DNA of 64,000 nucleotides from NCBI GenBank assembly GCA_003116995.1, contig BDSL01000017.1, positions 930,001-994,000 of the forward strand, read 5' to 3'. Positions 56,185-64,000 of the stretch are shown here, piece after piece (the stretch's first letter is position 1; each line of letters starts with the position of its first letter). The position numbers and the translations under genes were made by a program. Under the pieces are notes generated by a model, which was not told the origin of the DNA, searched no databases, and saw nothing but the letters and a program-made list of their open reading frames with translations. This DNA comes from Yamagishiella unicocca (lineage: Eukaryota; Chlorophyta; Chlorophyceae; Chlamydomonadales; Volvocaceae).

Positions 56185-58237
56185 GCTACTGCTGCTGCTC
56201 CTTCGGTTGCTGTTGCTGTTGCAATTGCGGATGGTTGTGAAAGGGGGTCCTGATGCAGGCTGCGTTCGTGCCCTCCCTCCCCGGCCCCACCGCTGCCCCA
56301 AAACCCACCTCCCACCCCGTGCCCGTGTGGCTCCCCCTCACCCCCTCCGGCTGCTCCAGGGATGGACAAGTGGTGTGTGACACGCACGGACCAGCACTAC
56401 ACTGACTACTACGGCAGCCCCGAGGATAAGGCCCGCCTGGTGTACCTGACGGCGGATGCGCAGGACGAGCTGGGCGATCTGGACGAGACCAAGATCTACG
56501 TCATCGGCGGCCTGGTGGATCACAACAGGTGCGGACAGCGGACTGCCGCTCGGGGGGGGGGGGGTTCGAGGAAGACCCGTGGGGGTGGGGGTGGCTGGCA
56601 TAAGGACCGGTTACACGACATAGACAGATATGATATCTGGCGCACTGTCTTCGGACACATAGTTATGGGCGCACGCTGGAGTACTTTGTATTGACTGTCG
56701 AAAAACCTGTTTGTTTTCTTTCCGTTTAAAGGAAACAACGAACGTGCGGTAGCGTGTGAAGCGTAAGACGGCGAACCGGGTCGATTTAATGTGCGTGACA
56801 CGGTGAGGCGAGGCGCGGTGCAGCCCGTCTCCGTTTCCGTCCCAGCCCGTGTACTGACCGTTATCAGTGTTATCATGGAGACGTGATACGTCACCCAGCG
56901 GCACTGGCGAGCTTCCGTTCCCGTTGTGTGGCTTGAGCCGCGCCGCCTTGCTATAGAGAAACCACCGTGACAGCAGGAGTCGCAACCGCAAGTGCACAGC
57001 GGCAAAACAAGCGTACGGGCATGACAAAATCTCGGGGGTAGGGCGAGGTGGGGTGACGAGAAGACCCGGTTACGCAACGTGGGGAGTGTAGCTGGCGCAT
57101 AGGCTTCGGACACCTGGTTGCACGCGCATGGTGGCGCACTGGGATTGACTACGAGAAACCTGTGAGAGTGACCCGTCGGCGGCCACTTAAGGGAAGGGAA
57201 ACGAACTAATGTGCGGTAGAGGGTGGAGCGTAGGACGGAGGACCGGGTGGCGAATGGGGACATGGTGATGCGGGACGCAATGATGCCTCGCGGGGGGGGG
57301 AGGGTGACGGGAAGACCCGGTTACAGGTCGTCATCATGTGTATGTGTGGTGGGGGTAACTCGGGGGGTGCAAGGAAAACCCGTGCAGGTATCTAGACGCA
57401 GCCCTCCAGATCGCGGTACCAGGGACCCCGCACCTCGCGCATAAGGCCCTGCCCCCATCCTGCCAAACCACCACACACTCCGTCCCTGCCGCCCTGCCCC
57501 GGCCTGACCGCCCGCTTGACCGCCGCCCCGCCTGCCATGCTGCTGCGGTACATTCTTCCCCAACCAATGACGGGCTTTGAATGCGGAAATCTGCCTCGTC
57601 AGTGCATATAACCTGCTGTTGCCTCTGCTGTTGTCCCCCCTGCTGCTGCCCATACTCTTCACTGCTGCTGCTCCCCCTGCTGCTGGTTGCTGCCCGGTGC
57701 TGCCGGCCCCACCGCAGGTACAAGGGGCTGTGCGAGGAGCAGGCTCGTGCCGCCGGCATCGCAACCGCACGGCTGCCCATCAGCCGCCACATCCAACTGG
57801 CCAGCCGTGCCGTACTAACCGTCAACCATGTGTTCCAGATCATGGTGGAGTACTACGCCCGGCGCGACTGGGCGAGCGTGCTGGATCACGTGCTGCCCAT
57901 GCGCAAGCGGGCGGAGTTTGTGCAGCAGGGGGCCAAGGGGCAGGGGGGTAAGGGGCAGGGGGGCAAGCAGCAGGGGGGCAAGGGAGAGGAGCCGCAGGGG
58001 GCGGAGGGGGGGCAGGCGACTACGGCGGCGGCGACGCCGGCGGCAGCGGCGGAGGATGGGGCGGCGGCGGGGAAGGCTGATGAGGAAGCCATCGCAGCGG
58101 CAGCCGAGGTGGCAGCGGAGGGGGAGGGGGCTGCGGAGGTGGGGGCTGCGGAGGTGGGGGATGCGGAGGGGGAGATGGATGCGGAGGGGAGAGGGACGAA
58201 GCGGAAAGCGGAGGGCGAGCTGGCGGCGGCGGAGTAG
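52314..58237 (+). CDS. TRM10: tRNA (guanine-9-N1) methyltransferase, TRM10 family
   Basis: Seven exons join in phase: 52314-52493, 53517-53584, 53995-54136, 54624-54680, 55340-55532, 56360-56528, 57718-58237; 442 aa. The N-terminus is acidic, then LSKNQMKKKARLER and a long Arg/Glu/Lys coiled region typical of TRM10. The SPOUT methyltransferase domain follows: VVIDLDWESRMTE, RPVHMVLSSFKG, YTDYYGSPEDKARLVYLTAD, the knot motif IYVIGGLVDHNR, KGLCEEQA, ARLPISRHI and VLTVNHVFQIMVEYY, all canonical. The enzyme methylates N1 of G9 in tRNA. After residue about 355 there is a family-atypical tail: four to five QGGKG units, then Ala/Glu-rich acidic sequence with GTKRKAEGE, a possible nuclear signal. Introns contain family A and B elements and several tandem repeats. 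Confidence 0.92.
52730..52795. repeat. 30-bp tandem duplication
   Basis: TACTGGATGGGTCAGCCCCT plus CCATCAGGGA occurs twice, in TRM10 intron 1. Confidence 0.85.
52959..53010. repeat. Perfect inverted repeat (hairpin)
   Basis: The 14-bp arms CAGAACAAGACCCC (52959-52972) and GGGGTCTTGTTCTG (52997-53010) flank a 24-bp spacer that is itself partly self-complementary around GGGGTCGAACCCC. It lies in TRM10 intron 1. Confidence 0.9.
53130..53310 (-). repeat. Array of inverted CCGGTTACTCGACATGGG-type cores
   Basis: AGTTACCGGTTCTTTTATGT or close variants occur four times, each followed by a pyrimidine run and CCTTTCATG. Unit length is about 45 bp. It lies in TRM10 intron 1. Confidence 0.75.
53395..53466 (-). 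repeat. Dispersed intronic element, family A, inverted and diverged
   Basis: CAGCATGCATTTCCAAACAT, TCAAACGGTTTCCTACTCGT and CCACGGGCCTTCCTCACG match the reverse complement of family A. The last 50 bp before the TRM10 exon 2 acceptor follow directly. Confidence 0.65.
54147..54232 (+). repeat. Dispersed intronic element, family A
   Basis: It begins ten bases after the TRM10 exon 3 donor: TTCGAGGGAGACCCGTGGAT, AAAAACCGTTTAGAACAGGC, TTTGAGATGCATGTTGGAGA and ACTGGGTTGG. Confidence 0.82.
54268..54350 (+). repeat. Dispersed intronic element, family B
   Basis: ATAAAACATCGTTTACGCGA, CATGGGTAGTATAGC, TGGCGCATTGTCTTCGGACA and CCC follow a family A copy in the same TRM10 intron. Confidence 0.7.
54967..55050. 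repeat. 20-bp tandem repeat, four copies
   Basis: CCTCCTAGCAGCCACCACAC units lie in TRM10 intron 4. Confidence 0.92.
55545..55655. repeat. Purine-only GGGAGGGAGGGGATG repeat
   Basis: About 100 bp of almost pure G/A in TRM10 intron 5, starting about 15 bp after the donor. It could form triplex or quadruplex structures. Confidence 0.85.
56115..56225. repeat. (CTG)n tract with TAC/TTA interruptions
   Basis: CTG-rich sequence lies in TRM10 intron 5. Homopolymeric Leu, Ala or Ser reading frames here are not genes. Confidence 0.9.
56597..56695 (+). repeat. Dispersed intronic element, family B
   Basis: ATAAGGACCGGTTACACGAC, TCTGGCGCACTGTCTTCGGA, GGGCGCACGCTGGAG and TATTGACTG are present, preceded at 56568 by a GAGGAAGACCCGTGGGG core shared with family A. 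TRM10 intron 6. Confidence 0.75.
57050..57145 (+). repeat. Dispersed intronic element, family B
   Basis: GACGAGAAGACCCGGTTACG, GTGTAGCTGGCGCATAGGCT, TCGGACACC and TGGCGCACTGGGATTGACTA are present. It is the second copy in TRM10 intron 6. Confidence 0.75.
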
Positions 58238-58997
58238 GCAGGGGCGGCGTGGGCGGGAAAAGACGGACGCGCCATGCTTTAGGTTATGGACTTGCAGGCA
58301 ATGACGTTGTGTTGACACTAGCGATGGCATTAGAGATGGCGTTAGCGTTGAAGGGCGCGGTGCAAGGGGATGTGCGATGCGGCCGCTAGGTCGGTCGCTG
58401 TCGGTCGGGGCTCATGACGGCCCGTGGGACTTCCAAAGGAAGGGTCGTCGTCAGGGCTCAGAAGCGCACATGGGAGTAGTTTATAGGGTCTGGATTATAT
58501 GGTTGGGTCGTCTGGTGGCGTTGCGAAGCCTACCGAGCCTCGCTAAAACCACCAATTCCCGCTCGATCCCGTTCAGTTCTTTTTGCCACACGCGCTGATC
58601 TACCTGCGAAATGTGTCGCCTTGGTATTGATACGATACGTACACCCTGTCTATTGTCTGCAAACAATTCATTGCGACCTTTGTCGGCTTGCTCTTCCTAA
58701 AGCTGAAGGCTTTTAAGGCGGACCGATGCCGCAATTAGCACTTACGACACTTACGCATATGACCTAGCATATTTGCATCGCTATTTGCCCGAGGGAGGCG
58801 CACGTGGGCCTCGTCCTACCAGGGCGCGCGAGAGAGAACTTGGTTTCCTGCCCATACTTAATCTTTAGAGTGTCTAATAGAGCTCACAGATCACGGACCA
58901 GCTCAGGGAGGCCTTTGCTGAGTTGGAGGAGGACGGCGGCGAGTGACGGCAGGAGAGCGGCTCTGCCGTCCTCGGACGTCCTGGGTTCATGCCAGCC
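58238..58997. other. Intergenic region, TRM10 to CTL-like gene
   Basis: The 760 bp contain the TRM10 3' UTR and the promoter/5' UTR of the next gene. No TGTAA and no promoter motif was identified with confidence. An in-frame ATG at 58989 lies three codons before the chosen start of the next gene. Confidence 0.45.
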
Positions 58998-61900
58998 ATG
59001 GCGCATGACGCGGAGCCACTCCTCTCAGCGTACCACTTCAACTACACTCAGCGGCCAAGGCGCGATAAGGCATGGGCGCTCGCGTACTACCTCCTGCTGC
59101 TTCTGACTCTCGGCTGGTCGCTCGTAAGCCTAATCCTGAGGTGCGATCGAGGGTTGCACCCACGGGAATTGGTCGCGCAGGGCGGGTAAGCGTTACCTTA
59201 TGTGGCACACAATTCCGTCTTCTGGCCCCGGTCTCCATCAGCCCCTGCGTTGCAAACGGGATCAGCCCCTCTCATGGATGCATTCGCGCTGGATTGGGGA
59301 CGAGCCGACGTTTTTGCGTCTTGGTTTGTATTCTTCGTCGGAAAAGCATGAATGACTGGCAGCAGTCCAAGTGCGGTAAGCCGCCTCCTGCCGGAGAGCT
59401 GGTTCCGCGGACATAAATGGGCTGCCGTCCACGGTAGCATGGCACGGGGCGGGAGGTTGTCCTCATCGTTGACTGATCAACCTCCCACGTGCCACTGCAA
59501 CTGTCTGCCGATTGGCGGGACGCTTTCACTGGCTCTGCCGGCGCGGCCTGTGCATGACACCTGGATTCGTAATCAACCTTTATATCCCAAATTTAAAGCT
59601 GCATCCGCAATTGGGCGAAAGAAACCTGCGTCTGCAACAGCGACTTCGGCTGCGGTGCAAGATGGGCGGCTGGTGGAATGCAATATGTGAGGACCGAACG
59701 CTGGCGAGCCAAGCTTGCAGGTGGCTAAGGCCGTGCAGCTGCCATGACGGCACGCTCGCGGGATCGGCGAGCCCCGACAGCCATGACGGCTCGCGGGACC
59801 CGCGAGCCCCGACAGCCTTCGCCAGGGCGTGTTAGAGCCTCATACGCGGCGTGTGGGTTGCTAGGGAGACCCGTGTGCGAAGAAAAAACCGTTTGAGACA
59901 TGCGTTTCAAGATGGGGCGTTTGGAGCGTACGCGGCGTGGGGTAGGGAGGTGTGGTCGGCTGCAGCGCTGCAACCAGGGCGGTGGGGTGTATAAGAGGAT
60001 CCGCGAGTCCAGGGGGGGTACCCGCTGGTGCCACCTCCCGGACTCCACCGCTAATGCATCGCAGCCTGCGGTGAAGGTGATCAAACCTCACCCCCGTGAC
60101 GGGTCTTCTCCCCCGCCGCTCCACGGGACCTACGCTCCCCTCTCCCCCCGTGATTGCTACCCGCCTCCCCCATCCGGGGTCGAGCTCTTCTCCTTCCGTT
60201 TCCCCCCCACCCCCACTCCCTCATCCGTCATCTCTCCTCCCACACCTCCCCCCACACGGGTTTTCCTTGCACCCCCTCCCCCACCCGCTCCCCCACCCAC
60301 GCAGGCCCGACCTGCTCTCCGTCCTGTCCTCCCCGGACTACCTGGACGACCCTAACCACTGCCCGCTGACCCTCTCAACCACCACAACCGCCACAACCAC
60401 CACCTATGACAACAGCACCACCGCGGCAGTGGCTCTAGCGGCGGCGGCGGGGCTCGAGCCGGGGACTGGGACTGGGTCGCAGGGAGTTGGTCGCTCTGCT
60501 GCCGCCTTCGTCACCCGCACAGCCGCTGTCTTGCGAGAGGCCATTGCGCCGGCAGCCCTCCGAGCACCCTACCGACAACAACAACAGCAACAACAACAAC
60601 AGCAGGAGCAACAACAACAGCAGGAGCAACAACAACAGCAGGAGCAACAACAACTACAACAGCAACAGGGATACCACTACCTCCAAAGCAGTTCCTTGGA
60701 CGCGGCTTTCGATGGCGTTGCTGCCTCTGCGGAAGAGCTACTGCCTGACAGCGGCCACCACCACCAACAACAACAACAACAACAGCAGCAGCCGCAGCAG
60801 CAGCAGGCGGCTGTGCGGGCTGCGAGCGAGGACGGTCCGGTGCCGCGGGTGCTGCTGGACTACGGCGGGCTGCTGCTGCTGATCAGCCTGGGGGCGGCGC
60901 TGGTGCTGGCCTCCGTGTTCGTGTTGGCGCTGAGGCACAGCCCCTGGGCGCTGGTGCTGCTGGCGTGCGGCCTGCAGGTGGGGGCGCCGCTGGCGTCTGC
61001 AGTTGTGGCGAGCAAGGCGGGTGAGACACGGACGGGGGGGGGGGGTGCGAGGAAGACCCGTGGGTGCCAGAAAAATCCGTTTAGGACAGACGTTTTGAGA
61101 TGCATGCCGGAGAACTGGGTTGGGGATACGAAGGACGAAGGTCGTAGGTCGAAAGGAAGGGGGTTGTGGGGGAGAGAGGTGAGGGAGCGGGAAGGCACGG
61201 GAAGGACAAGGGGAAGAGTCCGGGGAGAGTCCGGGGAGACGAGGGGGTATGGGGTGCGGTGGAGGACGCCACCGTCTGGCCCCCTGCCCCGTAAGCACGG
61301 GTTTGCACGTGTTTCTTTCCACACCATCCCCCCCCCGGAGAGCATCCACGGGTCTTCCTCGAACCCCCCCTGGAGAGCATGCCGTGGGTGTCTTGGCGGT
61401 CGGAAACACCGGGTGCCACCGGCCGTCCGCTCCCTCGCTTCGCGGGGTGTGGCTGGGTGGTCAGGTGTGACGTGTGTGTTTTGGGTTTGGCCGTGGGAGG
61501 TGGTTGCGGCGAGGGCGGGGCTCACAAGGGGGTGCACAAGGGCGGGAGAGCACCAGCTCGGCGAGCACGTGCTGTTCCGCAGGGATGGAGGCTGGGGGCA
61601 GATGGAAGCTGGGGGCAGATGGAGGCTGGGGGCAGGTGGAGGCTGGGGGCAGATGGAGGCTGGGGGCAGATGGAGGCTGGGGGCAGATGGAGGCTGGGGG
61701 CAGATGGAGACTGGTCGACATTGGGGAGGGGTCTGGCGGGCCGAGTGGGGGCCAGCGGGGGTCGGGCGGAGTGGGGTTTTAGGGTTTAGGGGGTGGCCGA
61801 ATGCGAGTGCTGTGGAAGGGATTGGGTTTGGGTTTGAAGGGCCGGGGCGCCGAGGGGGATGCCGGCGGGTGGGGCTGGTGTCCAGGGGTGAGCTAGCGGC

Positions 61901-64000
61901 CAGGGTAGCTAGGGGTTGGGGTTGGGTGTGGGGTGGCGTTGGGTGTGGCGTTGGGGGTGGCGGGTCAGCCGCCTGGAGAACCCCCCCACACACACAGCAC
62001 CCCTCGCCTCCACCTTGCCTCCCGGACCTGCCACCCCATGACATCCCCCGCCCTGCACCCCCTCCCCCCTCGCCTCCACCCATCACCCCCTCCCTCCCCC
62101 CGTCACCCGGGTCCGTATGCCAACCCCCCCCCCCATTCCCCTCCCCCCTGCACCAACTGTCCCGTCCTTTTCGCGTCAACGGTTTTTATTCTATTCCACC
62201 CCCCCCAGGCAACAGCAGCCTGGCGCTGCTGCTGCTCCTCGCCGCTGCCGCCATCGCGGTGTCTCTCTACGTCGGCCGCAAGTCCCTGGGCCTGGTCTCC
62301 CGCCTTCTGGGCCTCGCAGCAGTGGCCCTGCGCGACAACCCCTCCCTGCTGGGCCTTGTGGCGGCGCTCAAGACGGCCCTGGCCGGCGCCACTGCACTCC
62401 TGGTAGTGGCCGCAGCCGTGGTGGGCGCGGCGGGGGAGGTGGTGCCGAACCCGCTCCGCGCCGGCAACCCCCGCTGCGCCACCCCCGCCGGCCAGCCCGT
62501 CACCTGCTGCTCCCTAGCTCCCGCAGCCGCCCTGCCCGCCTACCTGCCCGCAGCCTCCGTCAGCCTGGCCTGGACTCTGCTCCTGTTGTTCGAGGTCAAG
62601 GTGTTTGTGGTCAGCGGCGTGGTGGCACAGTGGTACTTCTCACCCGCGGGGCATCTCACGGGTGGGGGGTACCACGGCGGGTCAGAGGATGGAGGAGGTG
62701 GAGGAGGTGGGGGCGGCAGCAGCAGCCTGCTCACGGGCGGCGGCTACTCGTCCAGTCGGGCGCTGGTGGCGTCACTGGGTCACGCGCTGGGTCCCTCGTT
62801 CGGGTCGCTGTGCGCGGCGAGTGGGGTGCTGGGGGCCACGGCGTGTCTGCGAGGGGTGGTGAACAGGTGGGGAGGGGCGGGGAGGGAGGCGGGGGCGGGG
62901 AGGGAGGGAGGCGGGGGCGGGGAGGGGGGAGTTGTGTGGGGCGGTACGGAGAGGTGCACGGGAGGGGGGGAGAGAGAAGGGGGGGATACGGCGGCTGCGT
63001 CTAGGTTGGTATTGCAACGGTTTGCAAGGTGGGTTGGGTTTGGAGCGTAGCGGAGAGACCTGCGGGGGGTGGTGGTGGTAGGGGTGTGCCGGCGAGGGCA
63101 CTTAACTAGTCGGGTAGCGTTTTCACCTCGCATGCATCCTTCGTGGCACCGTGTGAGGCGCTCCCTGGAGCGGTGCCGGGCTGCCCGCTACCCACCCTGT
63201 CTCAGTGACGGTGACCCTCCCCCCACCCCGCACGTCATCCCCCTCCCCCCACCCCACACGTCACCCCTCATGGGCAAACACCGCCAAGCAGTTGCCGCTT
63301 CAAAGCGCCCCTCAGGACCGCATCCCCAAAAACCGACCCATACCTATAACCCTCCCCTCACCTTTCCTCACCTTCCCCTCCCCTCCCCTCCCCTCCCCTC
63401 TCCCCCTGCAGCCTCGCCGGCCGCGTGCGCCGCACCCCGGGTGCCCAGTACGGCAGCTGGGCCTCCTGCTGCTGCGCCTGCGTGTCCGCTCTGGCCGGCT
63501 GCTGCTGCTGGTGCGTGGTGGCGCTGATGGAGCAGCTGACAAAGTTCGCGACCGTCCAGATGAGCATGAGCGGCCAGGGCTTCTGGAGGGCGTCACAGGA
63601 GGCGGTGGCGCTGCTGCAGAGGAACTGCATGGACGCCTACAACATGTGGTGAGTGATGGCTGTGTGTGTGGGGGGGGGAGGGGGGGGTGATAAGAGAATC
63701 CGCGAATCCACGGCCGTGTGTGTGTGTGTGTGTGGGGGGGGGGGGGCATGAAAACCGTTTACGCGACAGGGACAGAAATAGTTGGCGCATGGTCGTCGGA
63801 CACCAATTTTGTGGGGTAAGAGACAGGAAACGTGTGCTGGAGGCAGGGGTTGCCTCCGCAGTGGGGGGGGGAGGTATTCGGCCGGGCGAGCGATGTGTTT
63901 TTTTGCCGAAAGCGCACAGAAGGGGGCCCGGCGAGCAAAACCCGTGGCAACGATGCAGAAAGAGGAGGAGGAGCCGTGGGGGGTTATAAGAAAATCCGCG
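58998..64000 (+). CDS. Choline-transporter-like (CTL/SLC44/PNS1) protein, 3' end outside window
   Basis: Four exons join in phase: 58998-59140, 60305-61020, 62209-62866, 63412-63648; the gene continues past the edge after a GTGAGT donor. Exon 1 gives a short cytosolic N-terminus and helix 1 (ALAYYLLLLLTLGWSLVSLI). Exon 2 has an extramembrane loop with SPDYLDDPNHCPL and Gln/Glu repeats, then two helices. Exon 3 has several helices, a Cys-rich loop, and the family hallmark VFVVSGVVAQWYF followed by a Ser/Gly loop and SFGSLCAASG. Exon 4 has a Cys-rich helix and QGFWRASQEAVALLQRN, matching the CTL 'F-W-x-S-A' block. This topology supports the CTL/PNS1 family of plasma-membrane solute transporters. 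The actual substrate is unknown. At least 586 residues are encoded so far. Confidence 0.85.
59863..59925 (+). repeat. Dispersed intronic element, short family A variant
   Basis: AGGGAGACCCGTGTGCGAAG, AAAAAACCGTTTGAGACATG and TTTCAAGATGGGGCGTTTGG lie in the first intron of the CTL-like gene. Confidence 0.6.
60577..60672 (+). repeat. Coding CAA/CAG repeat with Glu punctuation
   Basis: A Q10-EQ5-EQ5-E type pattern in exon 2 of the CTL-like gene comes from a 18-bp unit (CAACAACAACAGCAGGAG). A second HHHQQQQ tract lies at 60760-60812. Confidence 0.92.
61044..61150 (+). repeat. Dispersed intronic element, family A
   Basis: It begins about 25 bases after the exon 2 donor of the CTL-like gene: GCGAGGAAGACCCGTGGGTG, AAAATCCGTTTAGGACAGAC, TTTTGAGATGCATGCCGGAG and AACTGGGTTGGGGATACGAA. 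Confidence 0.82.
61586..61722. repeat. 17-bp minisatellite, about eight copies
   Basis: GGCTGGGGGCAGATGGA units lie in intron 2 of the CTL-like gene. Confidence 0.93.
63745..63820 (+). repeat. Dispersed intronic element, family B
   Basis: CATGAAAACCGTTTACGCGA, ATAGTTGGCGCATGGTCGTC and GGACACCAATTTTGTGGGG are very close to the copy at 3040 at the other end of the window. Confidence 0.75.

Noticed and set aside
60096..63050. 984-codon plus-strand frame read as a single exon
   Set aside because: It includes real exons 2 and 3 of the CTL-like gene, but between them runs a GTGAGA donor, a family A element, a minisatellite and a C-rich acceptor; this is an intron that happens to be open.

Overview
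The window is nuclear DNA from a chlamydomonadalean green alga, most likely a Chlamydomonas or Volvox relative. The evidence is high GC, intron-rich genes with GT-AG introns of 60-1400 bp, TGTAA polyadenylation signals, TTTTAGGG-type telomere-like motifs inside introns, CA/GT microsatellites, long Gln/Ala/Gly homopeptides, and strong C- or G-ending codon bias. All gene models were spliced by eye. Exons were accepted when GT-AG borders, intron phase and family motifs agreed. No RNA evidence was available.

Layout, left to right: an unrecognised small two-exon gene (+, 243-826); an Mpv17/PMP22 channel-like protein (-, 1120-4366), divergent from a mitochondrial uncoupling-type carrier (+, 4893-9873, 11 exons); about 2.7 kb intergenic; a 12-kb, 15-exon gene for a giant B-box/CCT (CONSTANS-like) regulator (+, 12535-24367, about 2079 aa, with 93 consecutive Gln); a repeat-rich, possibly retrotransposon-derived gap; an mTERF-like helical-repeat protein (+, 26388-28779); the augmin subunit HAUS4/AUG4 (-, 30801-33232, 5' end not resolved); a CDC50/ALIS flippase subunit (-, 34790-38165); arogenate dehydrogenase (+, about 38629-41660); an LLPH/DUF2423 nucleolar protein (-, 42842-43171); mitochondrial pyruvate dehydrogenase kinase (+, 44363-50689); TRM10 tRNA m1G9 methyltransferase (+, 52314-58237); and the 5' part of a choline-transporter-like (CTL/SLC44/PNS1) protein (+, 58998 to beyond 64000).

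There is no operon logic. Several genes have mitochondrial themes (Mpv17, UCP, PDK, mTERF-like), but they are separate transcription units. Mpv17/UCP, CDC50/arogenate dehydrogenase and LLPH/PDK are divergent pairs with short shared upstream regions. mTERF-like/HAUS4 and arogenate dehydrogenase/LLPH are convergent with probably overlapping 3' UTRs.

The most unusual content is intronic. Most larger introns carry a private minisatellite. At least two families of about 80-100 bp dispersed elements recur in both orientations in introns of unrelated genes, often starting just after the 5' splice site. This is what introner-like or short non-autonomous elements would look like. The other standout is the giant B-box/CCT protein, with a degenerate second B-box and an internal rather than C-terminal CCT domain.
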